Below are positions 42,855-50,978 of a stretch of DNA of 64,000 nucleotides, one piece after another. The first letter of the stretch is position 1; every line of letters starts with the position of its first letter. The stretch lies in NCBI GenBank assembly GCA_944384125.1, contig CALWSF010000013.1, positions 1 through 64,000 on the forward strand, in the 5' to 3' direction. Origin of the DNA: an uncultured Lachnospiraceae bacterium. Lineage in GTDB: Bacteria; Bacillota; Clostridia; Lachnospirales; Lachnospiraceae. The position numbers and the translations under genes are program-made. Below the pieces are notes generated by a model that was given only the letters and a program-made list of their open reading frames with translations, did not search any database and was not told the origin of the DNA.

Positions 42855-43646
42855 TTATCTGACCTGTCCCGGCAGAGACGCCACTGCCTTCCTGCACACA
42901 CGCCAGATTCCCCGAAACGCCCACGGAAGAAATCTTCCGTAAAACATATAGGAGCAAAAAAACAGCAGAAATCCGCACCCGATGGCAATCATTCCCATAC
43001 CTACCATCATCACACCTGACCAGAACCCTGTAAACAGATGAAGAAATCCGTTTGCCAGAAGAGCTGCACCTCCGACAAAAGCTGTAAGCGTCAGAACCGC
43101 CAGCAGGATCAGACAGCCGACCAGAAGACTGAACACTCCAACCAGACTTCCCATTATACCCAGAAGAATGGAGAAAAGAACAGGCGCTATCACTATAACA
43201 GCTACTCCGGCCAGCAGATATTTCCACCATACATCCTCCGCCCTGCCAGAGAAGAATTCCTTTATCCCCCTGAATCTCTTATCCTCCCTCTTTCCGTGAT
43301 CTGTCCTTCCCCCGTCAGAATGAGAGGCTTCCCCTTTTCCGGCCGCCCCCTGTGTACGCGCCCCCTGCGGCACGGAAACAGCCGGATGAAAGGTCCTGTC
43401 AAATCTCCTGTCTGTATAGCCCTGATCCGTAAATTCTCCGCGCTGGTTTACGTTTCCGGTTAAATTCATCCTGATTTCCGATGCAATTTTTTCAGGACTC
43501 CCGAATCCGGCCAGTACTTCTTCCTCTCTTTCAGGTCCGGCTTCCTCCAGATAATCTCTGTAATACGCAATCGCATCCTTTTTCTCATCATCCGGGATAT
43601 CCTGAAGCAGATATTCCAGCTCTTTCAAAAAATCATCCTTCCTCAT
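42855..43646 (-). CDS. HAAS/DUF1700-family membrane protein
   Basis: A 263-residue protein. The N-terminal 65 residues (FLKELEYLLQDIPDDEKKDA, then YYRDYLEEAG and VLAGFGSPEKIASEI) are the HAAS/DUF1700 signalling domain. A polar linker and a C-terminal block of about four membrane helices follow (YLLAGVAVIVIAPVLFSILL, MVGMGMIAIGCGFLLFFCSY). HAAS proteins are nearly always encoded after a PadR regulator, as here (6 bp gap), and are thought to work with it in envelope-related control; the mechanism is unknown to me. Confidence 0.88.
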   Translation of the reverse strand: MRKDDFLKELEYLLQDIPDDEKKDAIAYYRDYLEEAGPEREEEVLAGFGSPEKIASEIRMNLTGNVNQRGEFTDQGYTDRRFDRTFHPAVSVPQGARTQGAAGKGEASHSDGGRTDHGKREDKRFRGIKEFFSGRAEDVWWKYLLAGVAVIVIAPVLFSILLGIMGSLVGVFSLLVGCLILLAVLTLTAFVGGAALLANGFLHLFTGFWSGVMMVGMGMIAIGCGFLLFFCSYMFYGRFLPWAFRGIWRVCRKAVASLPGQVR

Positions 43647-43652
43647 ATCTCC

Positions 43653-43967
43653 TCATTCCTCCCTGATAATCTCCGAAATTTTCCGTGAGTAATTATTCCA
43701 TTCCCCTCTGTAAAGACGAAGCTGCGCACGCCCTGACTCCGTAATTTTATAATACCTCCTGTTTCGTCCGTCAATGGCCTGATCATATACCTCCAGACAG
43801 TCATCTTTCTGAAGGCGGCGCAGTACCGGATAAAGTGTTGACTCCGATATCTCGATCGCACTGCGAACATCCTGGGTAATTTTATAACCGTATGTCCCCT
43901 GCGCTTCTTTCGACACAACCGCCAGAACGATTGCATCCAGAAGCGCTGATCCTGTATTAAAAACCAT
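43653..43967 (-). CDS. PadR-family transcriptional regulator
   Basis: A 104-residue winged-helix repressor: LLDAIVLAVVSKEAQGTYGYKITQDV, ESTLYPVLRRLQKDDCLE and GRNRRYYKITESGRAQL are the PadR core. AAGGAG lies eight bases before the ATG. It leads the operon with the HAAS protein and the low-complexity exported protein. Its promoter carries an AT-rich inverted repeat suited to autorepression. The ligand is unknown. Confidence 0.92.
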   Translation of the reverse strand: MVFNTGSALLDAIVLAVVSKEAQGTYGYKITQDVRSAIEISESTLYPVLRRLQKDDCLEVYDQAIDGRNRRYYKITESGRAQLRLYRGEWNNYSRKISEIIREE

Positions 43968-44056
43968 TCTGCCACTCCTTTCTTTCCATATTCCGCTCTT
44001 TGTCTGTTAAAACGATCTCTGCGACAAAATCACTTCAAAAATATTATTATGTTTTT

Positions 44057-44093
44057 AATATAGCATAAGCCCCTATATTATACAATATATAAT
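44057..44093 (-). promoter_or_regulatory. padR operon promoter and candidate PadR operator
   Basis: Minus strand: TTGTAT (44085-44080), 17 bases, TATATT (44062-44057). ATTATA-N5-TATAAT (44077-44093) is an inverted repeat overlapping the -35 box. The leader is about 80 bases. The stretch 43968-44261 otherwise holds only the rpsA terminators. Confidence 0.5.
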
Positions 44094-44159
44094 AATATAT
44101 TTTGTGTAAAATTGTAAGGATATGGCTGTGAAGGCCCTGTATATATTCCCATCTAACGC

Positions 44160-44236
44160 AAAAAGCTGATGGTTTTCCTCTTTCCGCAAAACCATCAGCA
44201 ATACAGGCCGTTCCCGGTATCGGAAACGGCCTTTTT
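44160..44236 (-). terminator. Tandem terminator hairpins after rpsA
   Basis: GGCCGTT/AACGGCC (44206-44231) and GCTGATGGTTTT/AAAACCATCAGC (44165-44199) follow the rpsA stop in turn on the minus strand. The second is followed by TTTTTGCG; the first is followed by a T run only on the plus strand. Confidence 0.8.
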
Positions 44237-44261
44237 TACAAATCAATTTTTTAATTCTGTA

Positions 44262-45401
44262 TTATTCAGCATCTTCCTGAGCAGCTACAGCATCAATGTC
44301 CACATCTGCGACATCCTCATCTGCCTGCTGTGCAGCCGGAGCCTCAAGTGCCTTCATGCTGAGGCTGATTTTCCGATCTTCCTCATTGAAGTCTACAACC
44401 TTGGCTGTAATAACCTGACCCGTGCTCAGAACATCAGACGGCTTATCAACATGCTCTCTGGAAATCTGTGAAACATGAAGAAGTGCATCAACACCCGGCT
44501 CAAGCTCTACGAAAGCGCCGAAATCTGTCATACGGGCAACTTTTCCCTCAACAATGTTTCCAACTGCATATTTCTCAGCAGCATTTGCCCACGGATTGGT
44601 CTCCGGGAACTTCAGGCTGAGAGCAATCTTCTCGCCGTTGATATCTTTAATCAGCGCTTTTACCTTGTCGCCAACCTTGAATACTTTCTTCGGATTCTCC
44701 ACTCTTCCCCAGGACATCTCGGAAATATGAAGCAGGCCGTCTGCACCGCCCAGATCGATGAAAGCACCAAAATCCGTCACATTCTTAACAACACCTTCAA
44801 CCGTCTGTCCAACCGCAATTCTTTCAAACAGCTCTTTCTGCATCGCTGCTTTTCTCTCAAGAAGAATCTGCTTGCGGTCACCGATAATTCTGCTTCTTCT
44901 TCCGCCCGGATTGAATTCTGTCACAACAAACTCAATCTCCTGTCCCGCATATTTGGACAGATCCTTGTCATACGTATCGGAAACCATGCTGGCAGGAATA
45001 AATACACGTGTTCCCTCTACTTCTACTACGAGGCCCTTTTCCATAACCTGTGTAACCTTTTCTTTAAGAACCTCTTTATTCTCAAACGCCTCTTTCAGAC
45101 GTTTCAGTCCCTTATCAGCAGCAAGACGTTTGTAGGAAAGAGACGCCATTCCCTCTCCGTCATTTACCTTAAGAACCTTAACCTCAAGCTCGTCTCCAAT
45201 CTGAACCTTGGTTGTCAGATCCACGTTCGGCTCATTGGTAAACTCGCTTCTTGTGATGATTCCCTCAGACTTGCTTCCAGCAATACTCAGAATGATCTCA
45301 TCTTCCTTCACACCGATAACCTGACCGGTAACAGCCTCTCCTGCACGTAATCTCTTAATTGATGATTCTTCAAACATTTGTTCAAAACTTAATTCTGACA
45401 T
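44262..45401 (-). CDS. rpsA: Ribosomal protein S1-like RNA-binding protein
   Basis: A 379-residue protein made of four S1 (OB-fold) repeats, at about 18-88, 104-170, 188-256 and 273-342; the third and fourth show FGAFIDLGGADGLLHISEMS and FGAFVELEPGVDALLHVSQ. This is the shorter S1 of Firmicutes, which helps mRNA bind the 30S subunit; E. coli S1 has six repeats. The C-terminal tail is acidic (ADEDVADVDIDAVAAQEDAE). It overlaps ispH by 20 bp. The ispH-rpsA order is common in clostridia. Confidence 0.93.
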   Translation of the reverse strand: MSELSFEQMFEESSIKRLRAGEAVTGQVIGVKEDEIILSIAGSKSEGIITRSEFTNEPNVDLTTKVQIGDELEVKVLKVNDGEGMASLSYKRLAADKGLKRLKEAFENKEVLKEKVTQVMEKGLVVEVEGTRVFIPASMVSDTYDKDLSKYAGQEIEFVVTEFNPGGRRSRIIGDRKQILLERKAAMQKELFERIAVGQTVEGVVKNVTDFGAFIDLGGADGLLHISEMSWGRVENPKKVFKVGDKVKALIKDINGEKIALSLKFPETNPWANAAEKYAVGNIVEGKVARMTDFGAFVELEPGVDALLHVSQISREHVDKPSDVLSTGQVITAKVVDFNEEDRKISLSMKALEAPAAQQADEDVADVDIDAVAAQEDAE

Positions 45402-46233
45402 TAGTATGAACCTCCTCGATAATTTGATTCGGGGTCGATGCCCCGGCTGTAATACCTACGCTGCGCACAGTACCTGCCTTTTCAGGTTTGAAATCATCCA
45501 GTGTCTGGATATAGTAAGTGTCCTTACATTCTTCCCGGCAAATTTCATACAACTTCTGCGTGTTAGAACTGTTTCTTCCTCCGATAACAATCATAACATC
45601 AACCTGTGAAGCTATCTGCCTTGCTTCCACCTGTCTCTCCTGTGTTGCATTGCAAATCGTATTTAAAACAAGTATATCATAATACGTTTTTGAAATTTTT
45701 TCAACTAAATCTTGAAATTTATTGTAGTTAAATGTCGTCTGAGCCACAATACAGAGTTTTTCCCCCGGAGCAATCCCCAGTTTTTCAAACTCTTCAAAAG
45801 ATGCAATTACTAAAGTATGGTCATTTCCCCAGCCTTTTATTCCTTCCACTTCGGGGTGATGCCCGTTTCCCACAATAATCACACGCCGGCCGGCCGCGCA
45901 CTGTTCCTCAACTATATGATGAATCTTCCTGACAAAGGGGCACGTGGCATCCACAATTTCCAGTCCGTTTTTCCTCAGTACATCATAAACCGCACGTCCC
46001 ACACCATGGGAACGGATGACCACAACGCCTTCACGAAGTTTCCCCAGCTCTTCCTCAGACTCAATTACAGCAACACCCTTTTTCTCCAGATCACTCACAA
46101 CTTCTTCATTGTGAATGATAGGGCCGAAGGTGTAGATAGGCTTTTTCCCCATCTCAATCTGCTCATATACTTTGTCTACCGCACGTTTCACACCAAAGCA
46201 GAATCCTGCTGTCTTTGCTACAATAACTTCCAT
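45382..46233 (-). CDS. ispH: 4-hydroxy-3-methylbut-2-enyl diphosphate reductase
   Basis: A 283-residue iron-sulfur enzyme for the last step of the MEP isoprenoid pathway, giving IPP and DMAPP. The three cluster cysteines lie in AGFCFGVKRAV (near 12), DATCPFVRK (near 96) and NTICNATQERQ (near 193). HHPEVEGIKGW is also conserved. AGGAGAG precedes the ATG. The LysR gene ends eight bases upstream on the same strand, so readthrough from that gene may contribute to ispH-rpsA expression. Confidence 0.96.
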   Translation of the reverse strand: MEVIVAKTAGFCFGVKRAVDKVYEQIEMGKKPIYTFGPIIHNEEVVSDLEKKGVAVIESEEELGKLREGVVVIRSHGVGRAVYDVLRKNGLEIVDATCPFVRKIHHIVEEQCAAGRRVIIVGNGHHPEVEGIKGWGNDHTLVIASFEEFEKLGIAPGEKLCIVAQTTFNYNKFQDLVEKISKTYYDILVLNTICNATQERQVEARQIASQVDVMIVIGGRNSSNTQKLYEICREECKDTYYIQTLDDFKPEKAGTVRSVGITAGASTPNQIIEEVHTNVRIKF

Positions 46234-46241
46234 GTTCTCTC

Positions 46242-47213
46242 CTATCCAATCCCCTCTGTCTCTTTCTGCTTAAGCTTGATCCCCGCCATCCTCATAAATT
46301 CGCGCATGGCATAGGTAACATACCTGCCTTTTTTCAGGGCAAACGACACATTTCTCACAGCAAGAGGATCTCCCAGTTTGTAATATACCAGCCTGTCATC
46401 CGCCGGCAGGCATCTGACAATATCAGACCGGACAAAAACAGCTCCGATCCCGTTAGACGCGATATTAACAGATGTGAGAACCTGATCTACCTGTATGGCC
46501 GCCTTCATGGCAAAGCCGCTGTTAAAGCACATCTTTGTTCCCCTCTTATACATATCATTCCCGGGCTTCATGGCAATAAACGGCGTATTACGAAACTCAC
46601 ACAGAGGCACAGGATCTACTTCCGGGCGAAGAAACGCTTCCGTCACAATATCCTGGCGGGTCAGCCGGTAAGGCTGAAGTTTCAGATTAACCGAAAAATT
46701 TTTTGGCACAACAAGAATTATCCACTCTTTTTTATAAAAATACTTTTCTATGGATATATCCTCCCCGTCAAGAGCCGTCTCTATAATCAAATCAAGAGAC
46801 TCCTTGTCCAGCCCTTCTTTAAGCTCCTTAATATTGGCTTCCAGCAGATCAATCTCTATATTGGGATATTTTGTTCTGAATTTTCCGATGAGCTCCGGAA
46901 ACACAAAAGAACAGAAGTAAGAAGATCCCCCCAGAGAAAGGGAACCGGCCTGCAGCTGCTCAATATCCCGAAAATACGCCTTCATATTCCGCTCCACAAA
47001 TAAAATCTTTTCAATTGATTTTATGTAGTAGGAACCGGCTTTCGTCACAGTGAGGGGAATTGTGCTTCTGTCAAAAATCGGAGCACCCATTTCCTTTTCT
47101 GCTTTTTTTACCATATTGCTCAAGGCCGGCTGGCTGATATAAAGCTTTTTGGCCGCCTTGGAAAAACTTCTCTCCTGATAAACCGCATACACATATTTCA
47201 TCTCATTCAGCAA
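46242..47213 (-). CDS. LysR-family transcriptional regulator
   Basis: A 323-residue regulator with an N-terminal helix-turn-helix (AVYQERSFSKAAKKLYISQ) and a substrate-binding effector domain (about 90-300). It is on the same strand as, and downstream of, the M29-like hydrolase and the DAACS transporter, rather than divergent from its likely targets. It also sits directly before ispH. The effector may be a dicarboxylate, amino acid or dipeptide, judging from these neighbours. Confidence 0.92.
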   Translation of the reverse strand: MLNEMKYVYAVYQERSFSKAAKKLYISQPALSNMVKKAEKEMGAPIFDRSTIPLTVTKAGSYYIKSIEKILFVERNMKAYFRDIEQLQAGSLSLGGSSYFCSFVFPELIGKFRTKYPNIEIDLLEANIKELKEGLDKESLDLIIETALDGEDISIEKYFYKKEWIILVVPKNFSVNLKLQPYRLTRQDIVTEAFLRPEVDPVPLCEFRNTPFIAMKPGNDMYKRGTKMCFNSGFAMKAAIQVDQVLTSVNIASNGIGAVFVRSDIVRCLPADDRLVYYKLGDPLAVRNVSFALKKGRYVTYAMREFMRMAGIKLKQKETEGIG

Positions 47214-47377
47214 GCAAATTCCTCCTATCCGTCCAAGATATGCGCCGAGGGAAGTTGTGTTTTAGTTTACCACGTTTCTTCTGCCTCTGTAAAGCATTAA
47301 GCCTTAAAAAGTGGAAATCTTCAAACACCTCTTTCCTTCCTCCATCTGTATCTGACACCAGATTTATTACAGAACAG

Positions 47378-47462
47378 AAAAAGCAGTCGCCCGGACCCTT
47401 ATCTGCCGCACTGCATCCTTAACAGGAGCCTTTCTGCAGCAGCTTTACCGGTCCGGGCGACT
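47378..47462 (-). terminator. Long-armed structured terminator
   Basis: AGTCGCCCGGACC (47385-47397) and GGTCCGGGCGACT (47450-47462) form a perfect 13-bp stem; CTGCTGC/GCGGCAG can pair within the 52-base loop. On the minus strand GCTTTTTC follows. It lies between the M29-like gene and lysR, in the 314-bp stretch 47214-47527 where I see nothing else. Confidence 0.65.
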
Positions 47463-47527
47463 CTCTGGTTTTATGTGACTGCACTTCTCAGCATTTCATG
47501 CCGGTCCGTCGCAGACATTCTTTCCAT

Positions 47528-48529
47528 TTATTCCTCGCCAAGGCAAACCATCTTTCCATTCTTAACTATTATTTCCCCATCAAATGTAATCGTAGGGTTG
47601 TACTGTACCATATCAATATGTACGGTTGATCGGGCTGGCTGTCCATAGTAGAATCCATTTCCCATCGCAATATGGCAGGTTCCCCGCGCCTTTTTCTCTT
47701 CCTCAAAATCTCCGTTAAAGAGACATGCCGGATTCAGGCCGATTCCGATTTCTGCAATGTTGTCACTGTCTTTAACCTCTGCAATCTGGCGGCGTATTTC
47801 CTTACAGATTTTGGGATCTCCTCCGACTACCTCAACAATCCGTCCCTCTTCTACTCTCAGCTCCACAGGAACTGTGGGGCAGCCATAATAACAGATTGGG
47901 CCATCAATTACAAGCTTTCCACGGGTTGTGCCGATTACCGGACCAAGCGAAACCTCCCCGTCAGACCATGCCATCGCATCTCCCGGATTTCTTGCGATAC
48001 CACACTCGATAATCGGTTCCATCTGGTTCATTTCCATGTACAGATCCGTTCCGGCAGGCGTTGTAATATGGGCATTTTTCTTTCCTCTCCAGATTGCCTG
48101 AAGTCTCTCTCCATCCTTGTAAACCGCCTCATAGTCAGCAAGAGCGCCTCCACGGGTAAAATTGTCAATGCTTCTCAGACAGATGGAAACTTCACGGAGC
48201 TTCTTTTCATTGATAAGTTCCTTTAAATGATTATTGTAGATGGCAGCCCCGGACGCGGTTGTCATACCTACAAACACATCACACGCATCCATGGCAAGTT
48301 CCAGAGTTTTAGGAAAAATCGTCGCTTTGTCCTTGCCGCGAATCGGCATCATGCTCACATTATACTCTGCTCCGCACATAAGAGCTGCTGCTGCAACGGC
48401 ATTGGCCATCCTCATGTCTGTCTGCGGATCAATAGCAATGAGAACCTCCTCTCCCGGTTTAACTGCCATCAGATTAGACAATAAGTAATGTGCTCTCTCA
48501 ATACACTCAATAATTCTGTTGTCTTCCAT
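47528..48529 (-). CDS. M29-aminopeptidase/NicX-like metal hydrolase
   Basis: A 333-residue protein related to the thermophilic-aminopeptidase (M29) and 2,5-dihydroxypyridine dioxygenase (NicX) group. The start (ECIERAHYLLSNLMAVKPGEEVLI), DVFVGMTTASGAAIY and C-terminal AEIGIGLNPACLFNGDFEEE and CHIAMGNGFYYG support this. The metal ligands cannot be named securely by eye, and whether it is a peptidase or a ring-opening enzyme is open. It is 25 bp after the DAACS transporter, which suggests it acts on the imported compound. Confidence 0.75.
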   Translation of the reverse strand: MEDNRIIECIERAHYLLSNLMAVKPGEEVLIAIDPQTDMRMANAVAAAALMCGAEYNVSMMPIRGKDKATIFPKTLELAMDACDVFVGMTTASGAAIYNNHLKELINEKKLREVSICLRSIDNFTRGGALADYEAVYKDGERLQAIWRGKKNAHITTPAGTDLYMEMNQMEPIIECGIARNPGDAMAWSDGEVSLGPVIGTTRGKLVIDGPICYYGCPTVPVELRVEEGRIVEVVGGDPKICKEIRRQIAEVKDSDNIAEIGIGLNPACLFNGDFEEEKKARGTCHIAMGNGFYYGQPARSTVHIDMVQYNPTITFDGEIIVKNGKMVCLGEE

Positions 48530-48554
48530 AATTCTCTCTCCTTTTTAATCATTG

Positions 48555-49853
48555 TCAGGCTGCCGCCTCGGGCGAGTCAGCGCGGTCAAATATTTTGTGA
48601 TCAAGCTCTCCCTCCATTTCGGAGATACAGACTGATGCGACCAGATCTCCTACCGAATTTGTCGCCGTATGAATCTGATCGACTATTCTGTAGATTCCTG
48701 CAACCAGAGCATATGCATCCAGAGGAAGTCCCATCTGTGTCATAAGCGTCAGGCTGATAACCAGGCCAATCTGTGGCGTTGCCGCACACCCGACACTTAA
48801 GAATGTTGCCTGGACTACCAGCATAATCTGCTGCTGAATGCTCAGCTCAATTCCATAAAGCTGTGCGGCAAACAGAACAACAATTCCGAAATAGGCACAT
48901 GTTCCGTTCATCTGAGCTGTACATCCAAGGGGAAGAACGAAACTGGCAATATCTTTTGGCACCCCCATTTTATTAGGAGCCACATCCATGGAAACCGGCA
49001 GAGCCGCTGATGATGTACATGTGCTGAAGGCTATCATCCACGGCTCAAATGCCTTTTTCCAGAACTTAAGCGGATTAACCCTGCCAATCAGTGACAGAAG
49101 AAGACCATATCCGACGGTGCTCATAATGATTCCCGCCAGGTAATCGGTAGCGATGAATTTAAGCACAGGACCGAAAATAGCTGTTCCATATTTGGCCAGC
49201 GCCACTGTCATCAGGCTGAATACGCCATATGGGATAATACCCAGGATCATGTCAATTATCTTGAACATCGTTCTTGAACAGAGACTGATGATGTCCGACA
49301 GCGGCTCAGCCTCTTTTCCTATGGTAATAATGGCGAAACCGACAAACAATGAGAAAACGATGATCTGCATCATTTCTCCGCTGGTAAGGGCCTCAAACGG
49401 ATTAGACGGAATCAGATCCAGAATCGTCTCATATACCCCCGGCAGCTCCGTCACTTCCACATCGGCCTGTGCATTTCCCAGAACAAGTCCGCGTCCCGGC
49501 TGAATCAGATTCGCCAGAATAAGCCCGATGGTCGCTGACACAGCACCGGTTGCAAGAAACCATACAATTGTTTTAACCCCAATACTTCTCAGTTTTTTAA
49601 TATCTCCCAGTGACAGTGCCGCATCAATAATACAGAAAAACACCAGCGGAACGACTATCATCTTAATCAGTTTAATAAAAAGATCCCCGATAAACTGAAA
49701 AAATGGGAGAAGATGATTGTTTATAACCGCATTTTCAACGCCTCCCAGACTGTTCAGAATGTATCCGAACACAATTCCTGAAAAAAGCGCGATAAAAATT
49801 TTTACATACAGCGGCATTTTCTTTTTTTCTCCAAGCGCTTTGATACCTGCCAT
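48555..49853 (-). CDS. Dicarboxylate/amino acid:cation symporter (DAACS family)
   Basis: A 432-residue transporter of the GltP/DctA fold. It has the expected helices and both re-entrant hairpin regions: TCTSSAALPVSMDVAPNKMG (the serine-rich hairpin 1), the TM7-like NGTCAYFG segment and GCAATPQIGLVISL (hairpin 2), with DQIHTATNSVGDLVAS (the TM8 substrate-binding Asp/Asn). Glutamate, aspartate or C4-dicarboxylates are the likely substrates. It is the first gene of the insertion between cmk and ispH and has its own promoter. Confidence 0.93.
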   Translation of the reverse strand: MAGIKALGEKKKMPLYVKIFIALFSGIVFGYILNSLGGVENAVINNHLLPFFQFIGDLFIKLIKMIVVPLVFFCIIDAALSLGDIKKLRSIGVKTIVWFLATGAVSATIGLILANLIQPGRGLVLGNAQADVEVTELPGVYETILDLIPSNPFEALTSGEMMQIIVFSLFVGFAIITIGKEAEPLSDIISLCSRTMFKIIDMILGIIPYGVFSLMTVALAKYGTAIFGPVLKFIATDYLAGIIMSTVGYGLLLSLIGRVNPLKFWKKAFEPWMIAFSTCTSSAALPVSMDVAPNKMGVPKDIASFVLPLGCTAQMNGTCAYFGIVVLFAAQLYGIELSIQQQIMLVVQATFLSVGCAATPQIGLVISLTLMTQMGLPLDAYALVAGIYRIVDQIHTATNSVGDLVASVCISEMEGELDHKIFDRADSPEAAA

Positions 49854-49911
49854 AATTACCCCCTCTGCACATTTAGTAAAAAGCTACATTTTCCTCATGA
49901 GGTTTGTTCAT

Positions 49912-49963
49912 ATTCTATCAAAGGCGCCGACAGTTATAAACGGATATGCATAATTCCGAATAA
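49912..49963 (-). promoter_or_regulatory. DAACS operon promoter with LysR-type site
   Basis: Minus strand: TTTATA (49940-49935), 17 bases, TAGAAT (49917-49912). TAATTCCGAATAA (49951-49963) fits the LysR T-N11-A motif around the dyad ATTCCGAAT, about 50 bases upstream of the start site. Confidence 0.4.
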
Positions 49964-49993
49964 CGTATAATTATTTGATAATATCCCATGTAT

Positions 49994-50022
49994 TAAAAAA
50001 GCTCTGTCCCGCAGGACAGAGC
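49994..50022 (-). terminator. Terminator after cmk
   Basis: GCTCTGTCC (50001-50009) and GGACAGAGC (50014-50022) form a perfect 9-bp stem, followed on the minus strand by TTTTTTTAAT. Confidence 0.9.
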
Positions 50023-50123
50023 CGTTTGTTTTTATCCGAACCTCTCGGCAGTTCAGATACGCCAGACTGTTATTTTCTTTCTAAATATAAACCCGATATC
50101 AGAGAATGTGTTTACCGCAGCCT

Positions 50124-50810
50124 TTAACAGCCACAGCATCCCCTCGTCCCGGCATCTTCCACCAGTTCTTCCAGTTCCCGCACAACCTCCTCAAGCGTCA
50201 TGTCTGAACTGTCCAGTAAAATGGCATCTTCTGCCTGACAAAGCGGTGAAAGTTCCCGGTGCATATCCCGGTAATCCCGATCTATAATGTCTTTTTCTAT
50301 CTCTTCCAGACTGCAGCTTACCCCTTTTTCCTCCAGCTCTTTAAAACGCCGCTCTGCTCTCACACGGCTGCCGGCAGTCAGATAGACCTTAAGCGTTGCG
50401 TCGGGGAGTACAGCCGTACCTATATCACGTCCATCCATCACTACATCCCGTCTCCCGGCCAGTGCCCGCTGCAGCTCTACCAGTTTTTTTCTGACAGGAC
50501 CATAGGCAGAAGTCAGAGATGCCATTCTCCCGACTTCCTCTGCGCGAATCTGACCCGTCACATTCTCGCCATTCAGAAAAATCTGCTGAATCCCATCTTT
50601 ATAATCAAGAGAGATCTCCACATCCCCACAGGCCGCCGCAACCGCCGCCTCATCAGCTCCATCAATCCCTCTCCTCAAAAAATACAGCGCCATCGCACGG
50701 TACATTGCTCCTGTATCCACATAGATATATCCAAAATTCTCAGCCAGCTTTTTTGCCGCCGTACTTTTTCCGGCTCCCGCCGGACCATCAATCGCAATAT
50801 TAATCGGCAT
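50124..50810 (-). CDS. cmk: Cytidylate kinase
   Basis: A 228-residue (d)CMP kinase: INIAIDGPAGAGKSTAAKKL with the P-loop at the start, IYVDTGAMYRAMAL, VMDGRDIGTAVLPDA near residue 130 and IDRDYRDMHRELSPL. The open frame runs 21 codons upstream, but AGAGGAAAG precedes ATG 50810. The tail ends in GCCGC, slightly unusual. cmk, ispH and rpsA commonly adjoin in clostridia; here a transporter module separates cmk from ispH. Confidence 0.96.
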   Translation of the reverse strand: MPINIAIDGPAGAGKSTAAKKLAENFGYIYVDTGAMYRAMALYFLRRGIDGADEAAVAAACGDVEISLDYKDGIQQIFLNGENVTGQIRAEEVGRMASLTSAYGPVRKKLVELQRALAGRRDVVMDGRDIGTAVLPDATLKVYLTAGSRVRAERRFKELEEKGVSCSLEEIEKDIIDRDYRDMHRELSPLCQAEDAILLDSSDMTLEEVVRELEELVEDAGTRGCCGC

Positions 50811-50978
50811 CTTTTCTTTCCTCTCTCCCACAGTTACATTATAGAACCTGTGCCGGGACAAAGTCCCCGGCACACGCTACAGAATCCTATTATACCTGAA
50901 TTAACTGTTTCACGCAATTCCTGTTCTCTTTTTCCCGAAATACTGCAAAAATACCCTTACCTGCTGCAGCATATCTAT

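Noticed and set aside
41649-43019. 456-codon plus-strand open frame opposite cbiD and the PadR operon
   Set aside because: It crosses several well-supported minus-strand genes, has no ribosome site and a biased composition; it is an antisense shadow. The same holds for the long plus-strand frames at 15587-16840 and 38287-39342.
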